In this document: piece after piece, positions 45,074 to 56,183 of the stretch
Layout of the letters: every line of letters starts with the position of its first letter
Numbering within the stretch: position 1 is the stretch's first letter
Assembly (NCBI GenBank): GCA_000467715.1
Contig: AJFK01000616.1
Location: 1-64,000 of the forward strand
Direction of reading: 5' to 3'
From: Hysterium pulicare CBS 123377
Lineage: Eukaryota; Ascomycota; Dothideomycetes; Hysteriales; Hysteriaceae
Length of the DNA: 64,000 bases
Program-made: the position numbers and the translations under genes
The notes under the pieces: generated by a model
Told to the model about the DNA's origin: nothing
Database searches by the model: none
What the model saw: the letters and a program-made list of their open reading frames with translations, nothing else

Positions 45074-48000
45074 ATGCTCAGCGGGCATGCTGTGTACAGA
45101 CTGCGAGTTCAAGATGTTTGCTCAAGATCGATCCGCAGATTTCAAATACAGAATTATTCATCCCGAGCAACGCTCGCTTACCCCTTACTCCCATCACCTT
45201 TAAGCAACTCACGTGCAAACACGCAATCAACGACAGTATGGCCTCAAGCACTTCAGCGAAGAGGTGCGAAGACCAAAGCGTCGATTCAGCTCGATAGTCT
45301 TCCGCAAGGAGGCATAAATGCAGATGTTGAAAAACAAGCTCAAGAAGACGACGATGAACCGGACTATCCGCCACTCCTCCAACAAGTGCGGAGTAATATG
45401 CTCAAATATAGTCATTGTGTTCTTCTTACTCGTGTCGGTGGATTTTACGAGGTGCGTAGACCACTTGATATCACGGTCTTCATTCTAATCATGAGTCTGT
45501 AGCTCTATTTCGATCAAGCTTCGGAGTACGCCCCACTATTGAATATCAAAGAAGCAACCAAAGCAGCTTCTAAGAAAAGCAAGCGGCCTCCCATTCCAAT
45601 GGTAGAATTCTTGACTTGATGGCTGATCATGCAATTTGCTAACTCGCATCAGGCTGGCTTTCCTTTTTATCAACTTAATCGTTTCCTCAAAATCTTAGTA
45701 CAGGATTTGAACAAGCATGTTGCTATCAGCGACGAGTTTCTGAATGATGCCCCTAAGAAAGCTAAAGGAGAGAGCGCCTACCAGCGCCGCGTTACGCGCA
45801 TAATCACGCCGGGAACTTTGATCGATGAAGATTTCATGGATCCCTGGGAAAATAATTATCTCCTTAGCATTCACGTCAATCCCCAAGCACTCGAACAAGA
45901 AAAGTCTACGAGAAAGTCATCGAAAGGCAAATCAACATCTATTGGTCCCTCCCCACGGACAGAGGTAGGCCTAGCATGGATTGATTTATCAAGTGGGGAC
46001 TTCTCAACGCAGAGCACGGATATAGCCTCTTTATCCTCAGCTGTTGCCCGGATTCGACCTCGTGAGATAATCCTTGACAGCGCCTTAGAGCAGTTAGAGA
46101 ACTCCCGTATCGTGCCGATGCTTCGAGAAGATGGCCATATCATTACATTTCAGGACTCATCGCAGCAAAAATTAACAGTTTCTGATTGGATACCTATGCT
46201 GGAAGACGTGGTTGAGGATTTTGACCCGGAGACCTTCAACCCTAGTGAAGTAGCTGCTGGCGGATCACTGTTGCATTACGTCAAACATCAGTTGCTCGGT
46301 TCAAGAACACGACTGCAAGCACCGGTCAGGCATCAAACTGAAGATTACATGAGCATTGATAGGAACAGTCTGAGGGCTCTGGAGATCAGGAGTACAATAA
46401 GAGATGGCAAAACGGAGGGAAGTTTGATACATTCTTTGAAGGAGACAGTCACGAAGAGTGGAACGAGACTATTAACCCAGAGATTGTGTAAGTGAATGGC
46501 CACGAACTACATGAGTTTTTGGATCCTTTTTCTGACAAAATGACTAGCTGCTCCTTCGATGTCTCTTTCAACAATCAATGATCGGTTAGATCTTGTAGAA
46601 GAAATGCTAGAATATCCGCAACTACGACAAAATGTTATGACTCTTCTCCGACAAACATTCGATACTCTGCGCCTAGTGACAAAATTCACACTTGGCCGAG
46701 GCGACGCCGACGATCTAGTAGGACTCTCGAAAACCATTTTGACTACCTCCAAGGTCGTAGACATCGTTCGAGAGCACATTGCATCTCGAAATGCGATTCC
46801 AATGGACCGCTCACTGAGTGCAGACCAGCTTGCATCGGAAATTCGCCGCCGAGAATGCTTACCAACAATAGAAAAACGTTTCACTCTTACGCAGCCCATG
46901 AAACTCGCCAACCGCATCCGGGAGGCAATTGATGAAGAGGGGCTATCTGCACAGCATCAGGTCGAAGTGGATGAGGCTGCGGAAATGATGGACCTAGCAC
47001 AGGATGTATTGGGCAGGGAGGCCGGAGAGGAAGATTTGAAGCCGTTGCCAAAACGTATTCAACCGAAGCCTCATATGATTCAACCTAGCTTTAAGAGTGC
47101 GACTGACGGCAGAGACGATATATGGATAATGAAGAGGAAGTAAGTAATTCTCATTTGGTTGGCATGGAATGTATCTGACTTAGGACAGTGCGAGTCGGAA
47201 CCTCGAGCGTCTGCATGACAACCTGGACGCTCTTGCCAAGAGCAAAGATGATCTTGAAAAGGAACTTCAGACAAAAACAGGTAAAACAGTCATGATGTGT
47301 CACGAAGCTTTCACTGACCTTTTCCAGGTGCCGGAAGTTTGACGCTCAAGTGGACACCAAACCTCGCCCATATTGTCCACGTCAAAGGCGTCAAGGACGT
47401 GAGTCGCGCTACTACTCACCTACCCAAGAGCGTTAGCAGTAGTAAATCAACCCGCTCATTCCACCTGACTGAGTGGAGTCAGCTGGGTGCCCAACTTGAT
47501 GAAGCCAGATTCCGTATCCGCAACGAGGAGCAACGAGTTCTCGGCGAGCTTCGGGAAGATGTAATTCGAAGTCTTGTGAAGTTGAGGAGAAACGCTGCAG
47601 TACTTGATGAACTCGATGTTGCTTGCGCATTTGCTATACTCGCAAGTGAGAAGGGCTTTGTGCGTCCAATTTTGAACTCAGGGTAAGGAGTATGATGATT
47701 CAAGTAGAAGCACTGCTCATATGTTTAGGACAACGCACAATATCGTGGGGGGCCGGCATCCAGTCGTCGAGGCTGGATTGAGTGAACAAGGCCGCAAGTT
47801 TACCTCAAATGATTGTTCGATCGGTGGGAATGAGCGAATCTGGCTCATTACAGGGTAGGCCGATTATGATTTAAACTGTCCATGATAATCAGACTGATCT
47901 ATCTTTAGCCCCAACATGGCCGGCAAGAGCACATTTCTGCGCCAGAACGCATTGATCTCTATCCTCGCACAAACAGGTTCTTTTGTGCCTGCTGAATATG

Positions 48001-48643
48001 CAGAGATTGGGCTTGTCGATAAAATCTTCAGTCGTGTATGTGATCTAGCAAACGCGGTTTCTCTTAGCAACTAACTCTTACCTTAGGTTGGGTCTGCCGA
48101 TAACCTGTATCAGGACCAGTCCACGTTCATGGTTGAGATGCTAGAAACAGCAGAGATTCTGAAACAGGCAACACCGCGATCATTTGTATAACTCTTCTAT
48201 GGAACTCGATAGACCTTAGCTGACTGAAACGTAGGTGATCATGGACGAAGTAGGCCGTGGCACCACACCCGAAGATGGCATCGCTGTTGGGTTCGCCTGT
48301 CTATACCATCTCTACCACACAAACCAGAGTCGAGCCTTGTTTGCCACCCATTTTCATGCTCTGACCGACATGACCAGGGACTTCGAAAAGTTAGAATGCT
48401 ATTGTAATGATGTCGCTGAAGAAGCCGATGGGACATTCGCATATGTGCATCGGTTACGGAAGGGCGTCAACCGACGATCGCATGCTTTGAAAGTTGCCAG
48501 AGCTGCTGGTAAGAAATCTCCTGCCCTATTCTTTATGTCAGACCTCCAGCTAATTGGTGACAGGCTTGCCTGAGGAGGCGATCGCGGTTGCCGGCCAAGT
48601 GCTCGAACAATTGAGAGCGGACGTGCCTGCCGCGCAAAAATAA
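45074..48643 (+). CDS. MSH1: Mitochondrial DNA mismatch-repair/recombination protein MSH1 (MutS homolog)
   Basis: MutS family ATPase that guards mitochondrial DNA. Eleven exons: 45074-45451, 45503-45601, 45653-46487, 46548-47139, 47189-47280, 47328-47682, 47729-47854, 47909-48035, 48087-48185, 48235-48508, 48564-48643. They give 1018 residues (yeast 959). The first ~40 residues are Arg/Ser-rich without acidic clusters, fitting a mitochondrial presequence. The mismatch-recognition domain starts at [20 protein letters not shown], with a Phe-x-Glu-like FYE. The ATPase has Walker [10 protein letters not shown] and Walker [16 protein letters not shown], then [10 protein letters not shown]. Several junctions fall in key motifs (Walker A is assembled across exons 7 and 8). 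Two acceptors compete at exon 5; only the second keeps frame. An upstream in-frame ATG at 45029 exists. Confidence 0.95.
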
Positions 48644-48920
48644 GACAGCGACAGCTGCTTAATACGACTTCCTTCAATGTATTACTATTCCCTTTTGCAC
48701 ATCCACTCTTCTTGTGTAGCTCTCTATTTGTAAAAGCTTCATGTACTATACCCATCGCTAGAGAACATCAATACCCAAGTATCTTTTTTCCAGCATTTCT
48801 TTCGTTTCGAACCAAACGTTTCCAGCAATACACAGGGGCTGGCTCTCTCTTTTTTTTGGCATTCATCAGATCTCAATTCATCTCCTCTCGTTCAAGCTTC
48901 ACCGCCGACCCGAATCCACC

Positions 48921-49676
48921 ATGGCCGCCTCACTAGACGCACTCTACGACATAACCGCCATCATGGTCTCCCTCCTCTCTTCGGTCCACATCTTCGGCAC
49001 CTGGTTCGAACGCCGCTGCGCCCTAAAACACCGTCGTCGACGCCGACACTTAATCCGCAAACTACGCGCCGCGTCCGGCCGCATGATACGGAAACTCCAG
49101 CGCCAACAAATGCGGGATGTAGGCTTGGAGGTCGCTACATCAAGCGACGATGTGGAGAGCAACGAGATAACCAGGCCTGAGCATACACATCAGGCGTCTC
49201 TAAGAGCGTTTGCAGAGTTCCAAGCTCGAACCATATGTCGAGCGTGCGAGGGGGACGGATGCGGATTTTGTGAAGAACATGGACATACGAGATATTCGAC
49301 TGGCTCACCACGGAGTACATGCCACGCGTGTCTAGACGCCGGCTGCGCATTCTGTGCCTCCGCCTTATCATCCCCAGACTTTGCAGCAGGCATAGCACCA
49401 TGTCACGCCTGCCTTGGCTCCGGTTGTGCGTTTTGCGGCGGAGATGCCAACACGCAGTCTTGTTCTCTCCAGACGGCGAGTTTGGCCAGGAGCAGAACCG
49501 AGTCTGTTAGCTCGATGTCTCTAAACGGGATTTGTTACCATTGTATGGGCAAGGGCAAAGACTGTGGCTTCTGTTCTAGGGAAAGCGACGTTGTGGGAAT
49601 ATTTGATTTGTATGATGGGCCTTGTTGTCTTGTTTGTCAGGGGATTGGATGTCCGTGGTGTGTACGATCCCAGTGA
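48921..49676 (+). CDS. Unrecognised protein with five CxxC-x4-CxxC knuckles
   Basis: Single-exon, 251 residues. Residues 8-27 are hydrophobic (one possible membrane anchor), followed by a strongly basic segment (HRRRRRHLIRKLRAASGRMI). The second half holds five similar cysteine quartets: 106-117 CRACEGDGCGFC, 134-145 CHACLDAGCAFC, 161-172 CHACLGSGCAFC, 205-218 CYHCMGKGKDCGFC (two extra residues) and 236-247 CLVCQGIGCPWC. Each could bind one zinc ion or be redox-active. The pattern recalls DnaJ CxxCxGxG repeats, but the second pair comes after four residues with GC-aromatic-C, so it is not a standard DnaJ zinc module. Starts 277 bp after MSH1 on the same strand. Long, low-gap open frame and conserved motif spacing argue that it is real; I do not recognise the family. 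Confidence 0.75.
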   Translation: MAASLDALYDITAIMVSLLSSVHIFGTWFERRCALKHRRRRRHLIRKLRAASGRMIRKLQRQQMRDVGLEVATSSDDVESNEITRPEHTHQASLRAFAEFQARTICRACEGDGCGFCEEHGHTRYSTGSPRSTCHACLDAGCAFCASALSSPDFAAGIAPCHACLGSGCAFCGGDANTQSCSLQTASLARSRTESVSSMSLNGICYHCMGKGKDCGFCSRESDVVGIFDLYDGPCCLVCQGIGCPWCVRSQ

Positions 49677-50186
49677 GAGGGATTCGGATGTCGTTTGGTA
49701 TGCGGTCGGGACGAATAGGTTTGAGGTTTAGGGGAGACATTTCGTGGGTTTAGGATATGGTTGGATGGATGGGCTCTCTCCTCTCGTTGTATAAGGTAGT
49801 AAAGAACCATTAACTGGCTGTGCTTTAAGCACTGGTATGATAACCACTTGATACTCAACAGGCAGCAAAATACCTCCGTTCTAACCGTTGACCACTTCCA
49901 CCCCCGAAATTCGCTCCACCGCCTTTGAACCACGCAAGTGCGATGGCGGCCTGTACGGATGTCCATTCGCTGCAGCGTTTCAAGATTGGAGAAGCTAAAA
50001 GGTAGGTTGAGAGATGTGGAGTCCTTCCACTAATGCTTCGCGACTGGACAATGTTTTGGACTCGATTTTGGCAAGTCTCATCCAATATTACTTGTTTCCC
50101 CGATCGTCACAGATCTTCGAATTAGCCTCAAAGTCAGACCGGAAAGACGGTCAGTGACTCCAATGGCCAGTAAGTGCGTCGCAGCT
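49677..50186. other. Intergenic region between convergent genes
   Basis: About 510 bp holding the 3' UTRs of the cysteine-knuckle gene and the DUF6594 gene. Minus-strand frames here have no domain. Confidence 0.5.
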
Positions 50187-51342
50187 TTATCCATCAAGCG
50201 TAATAGCACCCACAAAAACAACTAAAACGGCCGCATAAGCTGCAGTGCTGGACAAGACTTCCATCGGCTTCTCAAGTGACGCAGCCATAAGGACCCCAAA
50301 CACGAACACAAAAACGGAAGTCGAAACGAGAGCGGTATAGCGTGTATTTTGCAGCACCATTAGCCACATAGGGCCAACAAGGAACACGCCGCCTACAGCA
50401 GCTGTTGCAAGACGCCCCTGGAGACTTCGGAGTTGGGATTTTCGGGCGTTGGCTCTGCGTGTACCGCCAATAGGTTGAGCGCTCTCACTGGCAGGCTTAG
50501 CTATATGGATGGCGTCTTCCTCATCATAAATGTGCTTCCACTTCTCTTTAGAGATACGAGAGTCGCTCTCCGGCCAGTTCTGCCTTTTTCTCTCATATAT
50601 CTCACCTAGCATCCAGTTCACCACTGAGTCTTCGCTGCTTGCTACGAATGGATCCTGAGTCCCGGCTGATATGGCTGTTGACATATACTCGTAATCTCGG
50701 AGCGCTTGGACTGTGGGAAGGACATTATTATCGAAATCTTTATTCATGCGTGTCTTGCTTACTGTACTGCTGCAGAGTCGCTTCCCAACCCTCGGGCTCC
50801 TCCTCATCGATGTACATATCAGCAGCCTGATTAACTAGCGTAAACTGAAGCTTGCGGAGTCGCATCCGCTGCAACTCCGCGAAGCTAATCTCAAGCCTGC
50901 ACGGATCTTCCGCAGGTGCAGAGTCTGCCGAAGTAGCCGCGTCCTGGGGCCGCTCGACATCAGATGCGCCCACGGATCTAGCTCCGGAGCGTATCCTGGT
51001 TGATCTAGCAAAGGGAGACTCAACGGCTTTACCTTTCTTGCGTGGTGTGGTGACCAGATTGCCGCGATGATGACCAATGACCCATTCGTGTGGTTTCGCA
51101 CGTTGGCTGCTTCTGTCTGGATGCCATGCATGACTTCGTGGCCTGGAACCAGATCGGGATCGATGTCCTGCGCCGTGGAAGTTTTCGAAGAGGCTCCGGT
51201 TGGTGAAATCGACGCTTCTGACGCTCTCGGCTTTGGCGGCTGGTTGCAATGCTTTTTTTCTCGGTCAATACTTTGCAATGTGAAAGGAATATAAGAGTCG
51301 GGCCTTACATTGCTTTTCGGCTGTATCCGTATTGTGATCCAT
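50187..51342 (-). CDS. DUF6594-type membrane protein
   Basis: Minus-strand exons 51342-51309, 51251-50763 and 50710-50187 give 348 residues. Exon 1 encodes only MDHNTDTAEKQ plus one base. The N-terminal third is basic, Ser/Arg/His-rich and probably disordered. The DUF6594-like core (LRKLQFTLVNQAADMYIDEE, then LQQYIQALRDYEYM and DPFVASSEDSVV) spans the second intron, and is continuous only after its removal. The C-terminus has three hydrophobic spans (AAVGGVFLVGPMWLMVL, TALVSTSVFVFVFGVLMAA and AAYAAVLVVFVGAITL). DUF6594 proteins are common in filamentous ascomycetes and have no known biochemical role. Topology suggests an endomembrane or plasma-membrane protein with a large cytosolic domain. 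Confidence 0.87.
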
Positions 51343-51953
51343 AGCTACTGACTCTAGTAGTGCTTATCGACTTTGGTAGTGAGTAAATTGATATGATATC
51401 TAGAAATTATGATAGTACAGTTAATGAGTTGTTGGTAGATATTTGTTTTAGCGATTTGGAGGCGGTGCAAATTGAGCGCTGCTGTGAAAACCCTTTCTGA
51501 AATAGAATGATTAGGCAACACTTCATTCTCGTCCCATATGCATTAGACGCATGCCTCAAGGCGGATTTTGGGAAAATATCTGTTAACTGGGCCAAACTTG
51601 GGCCATACCTAAAACAGCCGGTTGACCGGTGTAGTGAGCTGACCGACGTAATAAGCAGGCATAGAAAGTTGGGATTCACCAGTCAACACATAGCGAGCTG
51701 ATGACGGCAAGGTTTGCTGTGCCATATGCATTATGCAAGCCACCCCAGCCCCTCCACACTGCCTCTACACACCTGCCACGGTCCTGATGCGCGCGCTTAA
51801 GCTGAATGCCAAGAAATAAAAATGAGACGTAGTTGCCTAGATATTTCATAGATAGATCGACTTGATCGCCGTGCTGAAGCGTGATAATACTAGTTCTATC
51901 CATTGTCAAGAACCCTCCCTCAAGACTCTAAATACACTTCAGTTCTTTGCAGC
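51343..51953. other. Intergenic region upstream of the DUF6594 gene
   Basis: About 610 bp; promoter of the DUF6594 gene and unassigned DNA. Short frames on both strands, no domain. Confidence 0.45.
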
Positions 51954-52427
51954 ATGGGAAATCAGACTCCCCCATCTCTCAACGTATTCTTCTTCTTCAA
52001 TCGAAACGAATTCAAGATCAGTTTTAACCAAGCTCATAGAGCCGCCGCTTACCAACAACTGAACCGCGAAGCTCGAATCTACTCCGACGATGCTACAAGC
52101 GTGTTTCTGCCTTTTGCGAAGGGCATGGACTATGTCCGAGATAGCAGCAAAGGCCTTCTCGTCGGGTTTTCCACCGAAGCTGAAGCGAGGCGTTGGTGCA
52201 GTCAGTCGATACTTGGGTGCATGTGGGGTGATACTGAGGTTCATATCGTGCGATACTGGAACACAGATGAGCTTGACAAGCTGCTGCGTTGCAGGAATGT
52301 CCCTGCGTCGACGACCTTTGGCATCGCAAAACCAAACGTACAATATGGCCCTCCACAAGAAGCAAAAGGGAGTAATCATAACACTACAGTAACTTCGCTA
52401 GAAACCCCCTTTTTTAAGTTAGGATAG
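51954..52427 (+). CDS. Hypothetical small protein
   Basis: Open frame of 157 residues from the ATG at 51954 (174 from 51903). Sequence is not low-complexity: NVFFFFNRNEFKISFNQAHR, then a helix/strand-like middle (GLLVGFSTEAEARRWCSQS) and HIVRYWNTDELDKLLR. This looks more like a protein than chance, but I recognise no family and see no splice partners. The alternate frame here on the minus strand is also open for 146 codons, so coding direction is uncertain. Confidence 0.35.
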   Translation: MGNQTPPSLNVFFFFNRNEFKISFNQAHRAAAYQQLNREARIYSDDATSVFLPFAKGMDYVRDSSKGLLVGFSTEAEARRWCSQSILGCMWGDTEVHIVRYWNTDELDKLLRCRNVPASTTFGIAKPNVQYGPPQEAKGSNHNTTVTSLETPFFKLG

Positions 52428-52981
52428 AGCTGAGATGTGGGTGGTCATGCTTAGCGACCATCATAGATGGACGATTGTGCGTCTCACGTACAAGTGTGGG
52501 CGTCTTGAACGAATCTACAGCGCACATATGATTGAGAAGAAGTAAATTAGATTGCTGGCAGATTGGGAAGAAGATGTAGTGGGTTGTTTAGCAACTCGGT
52601 TGATATCCAGTTTCGGCGCCCTAATCAAGATGGGCTCCCATACACGGCGGGCCGCTCATGCATATCGGCCTAACCAGTTTCAGTCTTAGCGTTCCCGACT
52701 CCGACAGTGGGCTTATACCGACGGCGGTTCAAGTTGACAAAGCCTTTCTCCTGGCGGCGAGATGAGCGGGGAGATACAGGTCGGAGTTAAGAATCTAGTT
52801 AGAGCGAGGACCAAGAACGGATGAGACTGTATTCGTCTCCTCTCATATAAAAAGAGTAGAGAAACCAGCAGCTTCCAACTCCAAAAAACATATCAACATT
52901 TCACCCGTCTCCTAAATACCAAGAACTCCCATCCTTCAAGCACTCAACAGGCAGAGAAAAGAACAAGAACTCAATTTCACA
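52428..52981. other. Promoter region of the SDR-fold gene
   Basis: About 550 bp without a gene. It includes a TATA-like box and a CA/A-rich leader ending ..CACA before the ATG. Confidence 0.55.
52846..52853 (+). promoter_or_regulatory. TATA box of the SDR-fold gene
   Basis: TATAAAAA lies 136 bp before the ATG at 52982, in good position for a promoter with a leader of about 100 nt. Sequence match is strong; function is inferred. Confidence 0.55.
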
Positions 52982-53791
52982 ATGGCCCACCCAAACCGCC
53001 TCGCCTCCGCCCGCGTCATCGTCTTTGGTGGCACTTCAGGCATCGGCTTCGCAACCGCCTCCCTCTGTCTTTCCTCCGGTGCCCACGTAACGATCTCCGG
53101 CTCCAACCAGCCCAAAATTGACAAGACGCTCCAGCGTCTGCGCTCCGCTTACCCAGACATGGCCCCGGAGCAAGTCAACGGGTATCCAGTCGACTTAGCC
53201 GACTCCGCAAACATCGAAGGAAATCTGAAGGAGTTATTTGAGAAAGTGACGGAGGGTGGGACGAAGAAAGTCGATCATATCGTTTTTACGGCGGGCGATA
53301 GTTTGAAGCTTCCAAAGTTGGGCGAAGTGACGCTTGAGGCGTTTTATGATTCGAGTAATGTGAGGGTTAATGGTGTTGTTCTTATCGCTAAGTTGCTTTC
53401 AACGGGGAAGTATATGGAAGTTTCCCCATCTTCGTCTTTCACGTTCACAGGCGGCGTCAATACGCAAAAGCCTGCGCCGGGGTGGTCCCTGACTGCGGCT
53501 TGGGGAGGTTTGAAAGAGGGACTTATGCGAGGCTTGGCGGTGGATTTGAAGCCGATTAGGGTTAATTTGGTCTCGCCAGGGGCGATCAAGACGGAGTTGT
53601 TTGATGGTTTGCCGACGGCTATGCTTGAGAAGGTTATTGATAGCATGGGATCGAAGACGCTTGTTGGAAGGGTGGGGGCGCCAGAGGATACGGCGGAGGC
53701 GTATTCCTATTTGATGAAGGATAGTTTCGTCACGGGCACGGTCGTGGAGACGAATGGCGGGTATTTGTTGACGGGTTCTTATACTCTATGA
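52982..53791 (+). CDS. SDR-fold oxidoreductase lacking the usual catalytic Tyr-Lys
   Basis: Single-exon, 269 residues. The NAD(P)-binding glycine motif GGTSGIG is at 16-22. VDHIVFTAGD fits the NNAG-like segment, and LVSPGAIKTELF is the PG motif after the active site. Where classical SDRs have a YxxxK catalytic pair this protein reads PAPGWSLTAAWGGLKEGL, with no Tyr at the expected place. The same PxPGW..A..G.LE pattern is known in a branch of SDR-like proteins, so this may be a divergent or non-catalytic member. No signal peptide. Tail to tail with a Zn2Cys6 factor 93 bp away. A TATA box is present. Confidence 0.88.
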   Translation: MAHPNRLASARVIVFGGTSGIGFATASLCLSSGAHVTISGSNQPKIDKTLQRLRSAYPDMAPEQVNGYPVDLADSANIEGNLKELFEKVTEGGTKKVDHIVFTAGDSLKLPKLGEVTLEAFYDSSNVRVNGVVLIAKLLSTGKYMEVSPSSSFTFTGGVNTQKPAPGWSLTAAWGGLKEGLMRGLAVDLKPIRVNLVSPGAIKTELFDGLPTAMLEKVIDSMGSKTLVGRVGAPEDTAEAYSYLMKDSFVTGTVVETNGGYLLTGSYTL

Positions 53792-53884
53792 TTTTGGTCT
53801 GGGAGGCATAAGATGAGAGTGTAGTCCAGGATGGTTTTGCCCAATTCCAAGCTTTCGGAACAGTGTAGGGAGGATTGGTGACGT

Positions 53885-56183
53885 TTAGGAGGGTCTGAAA
53901 AGCCAGGAACCGGGACAAACGGGCTGCTCCGCTGGTGCATGAGATTTCCATTTCGTACAGTCTACAAGAAGACCTCGAACACCAGCTTCTTGCATCTCTT
54001 GTAAACCTTTTTCATCGCGTGAAGCATTATATGCATTTCCTGCTTTGAACTTTCGTCCCAAAACAGGGAAAACTTCGTATACGCGATCGAAGACTAATTC
54101 GAAAAGATCCAGATCGGCTTTGAGACTCGAGTCTTTAGTCCTCCGGTACTCGATCAGGAGAATAGTACATGCAAGAAATAATGATCCAGGAATGTGAGCA
54201 TTGAGCAATGAGTCCATGGAGATTAGTGACGCATCCTTAACCATTTGGACGATACTTCGAGCAGTTGCAACGGCACGTGCAAAATTCAAATCTTCATTAT
54301 CTTCGGCGATTGGTGGTGGAGTTACTTTGGAACCTCGGTGGTAAAGTAAAATGCCAATGGTACTGATAATTGCATTGAGCCAGATAACGTTGCCGTGGTT
54401 TTGTGGAGAAGCTGTTAGTATTGATGTGCTAGATCTAGGTAGACTGAGGCGGAATTTCACGAGCTGTGAAGCGAGGTCGTCAAACTCTCTTGAATACTCT
54501 CCAGGCTCGTACGAGTCATTTAAAGCGTGAATGTGTTCGACTACGCGGCCAAGAAGAACATAGGCAATTATCAGGTGATGAAATGGGTCGTTCGTGGCAC
54601 TCGATGAAGGTATAAGCTTGTTTAGATCACGATAGAATGGACAAGACGTGTCTCTTCCTGAAGCCTGATAATTTAGTCAGCAAATTGATGAAGTATGAGT
54701 GCTTCAAGACCAGCGTGAACGTAAGAGTGCGAAAGGGAGCGGATTGGCGTTGGAATGCTATAACGAGGCCCAAATAACAACGTGAACAAACTGAGACTTC
54801 CAAGCTCTATTGAAGAGAACAAAAATAAAAGTTGTCTTACATGTGTATCCAGATTCTGGAAGGTGTCATTGTCCATAGGGATATTGATCTTGAACTGACG
54901 ATCATCGATTGCGTGCGGCCATCCTGTTGGCCAACATTGAGTCCTATCATTTATAAAAAGCATCCACAGTACTCTTCGGTACTCTTCCTTCTCTCGAGTT
55001 GTTTCCGGAAGCGGTGCTAGAGATAGCGGATCCTTGATTTCGGAGTCGAGACGATGTAGACCCAAGGAACACGTTTGTCTCCAGGCCCTTCCAAGATATA
55101 ACCAGGCAGAGGAGTAGTCACCGCTAATCCATGATAGAGATACGATACAGATCGCAGCTTGTAAGATCCGCAAGGACGGCTGAGGAGCACGTTCAGTCAG
55201 CTCGTATAGAAGTTTGGCCTGATCATGCCAGTCTTTTTCCAAAGCCCGGATCAATGGGTCCGTATGATATCTTGCGGCGATTCCAATCATTGCATATAGC
55301 AACACTGGAGCCTTTTTTTGTAGCTCTTGACTCCTGACACCCTCCAACAGTGTGCTTTTATGGAAGCAGGGTAACATATAGTACACTTGCAAGAAGAATA
55401 TCTCAATAAGCTCGACTAATTCTGCCTGCGACGGAAGAGCAGCTGGTATTGCGAGATCAGGCATGACTGTGTCGCTACTTTCCATTATTGGCATAGAGTC
55501 CTGCTCGACATTTGGTGCAGCTTGCGTGGTGACATCGAGGGTTACAGGGAACTCCCAGGGCATTGGTCCATCAAACGGTCTTCCGAACGGATATCGCTGC
55601 GTACTTTCCAACGAGCGTTTAGTGAAAACAGACCACAGGCCATGATTACTTTCTGCGAATGAATAGAAACTGCTAGAGTTGACTTGGTCTAATTCAAGTA
55701 GAAAGCTTTCAACCGTTGCAGATGCAGTAGTTGTGTTCGATGGGTTCTCAGAAGTCGTGGCTTGTGGAGCTCTGTTCGAAATCGGTATAGAATAATCGCA
55801 TCGTGTGTTCCATTTTAGGCATAACGAGCATGTAGGCCGTTCTCCCTGAAGTTGTCAGTATGCAATACTTGAGACCAAGCACAGCGGATGGCATGGATGA
55901 TGATGACATAGGTGTATCTTCGGTTTCCCGCTTCAAAGTTGTCGTAAGATAGTGAGAGGTTTGAACTCTGCAAAGGGCCTCAGACATCTTGCACCTCCCT
56001 AAGAGGCTATTGGGTAGTGCTGTCACAATTGGGCATGATTCACATGGCCATTGTTGAGGACTTTGCCACCCGGTGCGAACAAAATGGAAAGGCCGGCAAT
56101 ACATCACATCGTTTCTTTCGCTGCCTGCAACTTTGACAAGCCTGTTTCCTCTTGGAAACTGAGTAATTGGGGGCGGTAGACAT
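53885..56183 (-). CDS. Zn2Cys6 transcription factor with fungal-specific TF domain
   Basis: Minus-strand exons 56183-56103, 55845-54841 and 54664-53885 give 621 residues. Exon 1 encodes C16, C19 and C26 of the binuclear zinc cluster (ACQSCRQRKKRCD) and exon 2 continues GERPTCSLCLKWNTRCDY (C33, C36, C43). The canonical spacing C-x2-C-x6-C-x6-C-x2-C-x6-C appears only when the 257-nt intron 1 (donor GTATTG) is removed. Intron 2 is 176 nt and spans in-frame open sequence. The middle domain (ELIEIFFLQVYYMLPCFHK, SWISGDYSSAWLYLGRAWR, LGLHRLD) is the fungal-specific factor domain PF04082. Probably a nuclear DNA-binding regulator. A link to the neighbouring SDR gene is possible but unproven. Confidence 0.9.

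Noticed and set aside
54665-54840. Reading through the second intron of the Zn2Cys6 factor (SSIELGSLSLFTLLFGPRYS)
   Set aside because: That frame ends in a stop at 54673, whereas removing 176 nt with a GTAAGA donor joins in phase to a typical domain continuation (LIIAYVLLGRVVEHIH).
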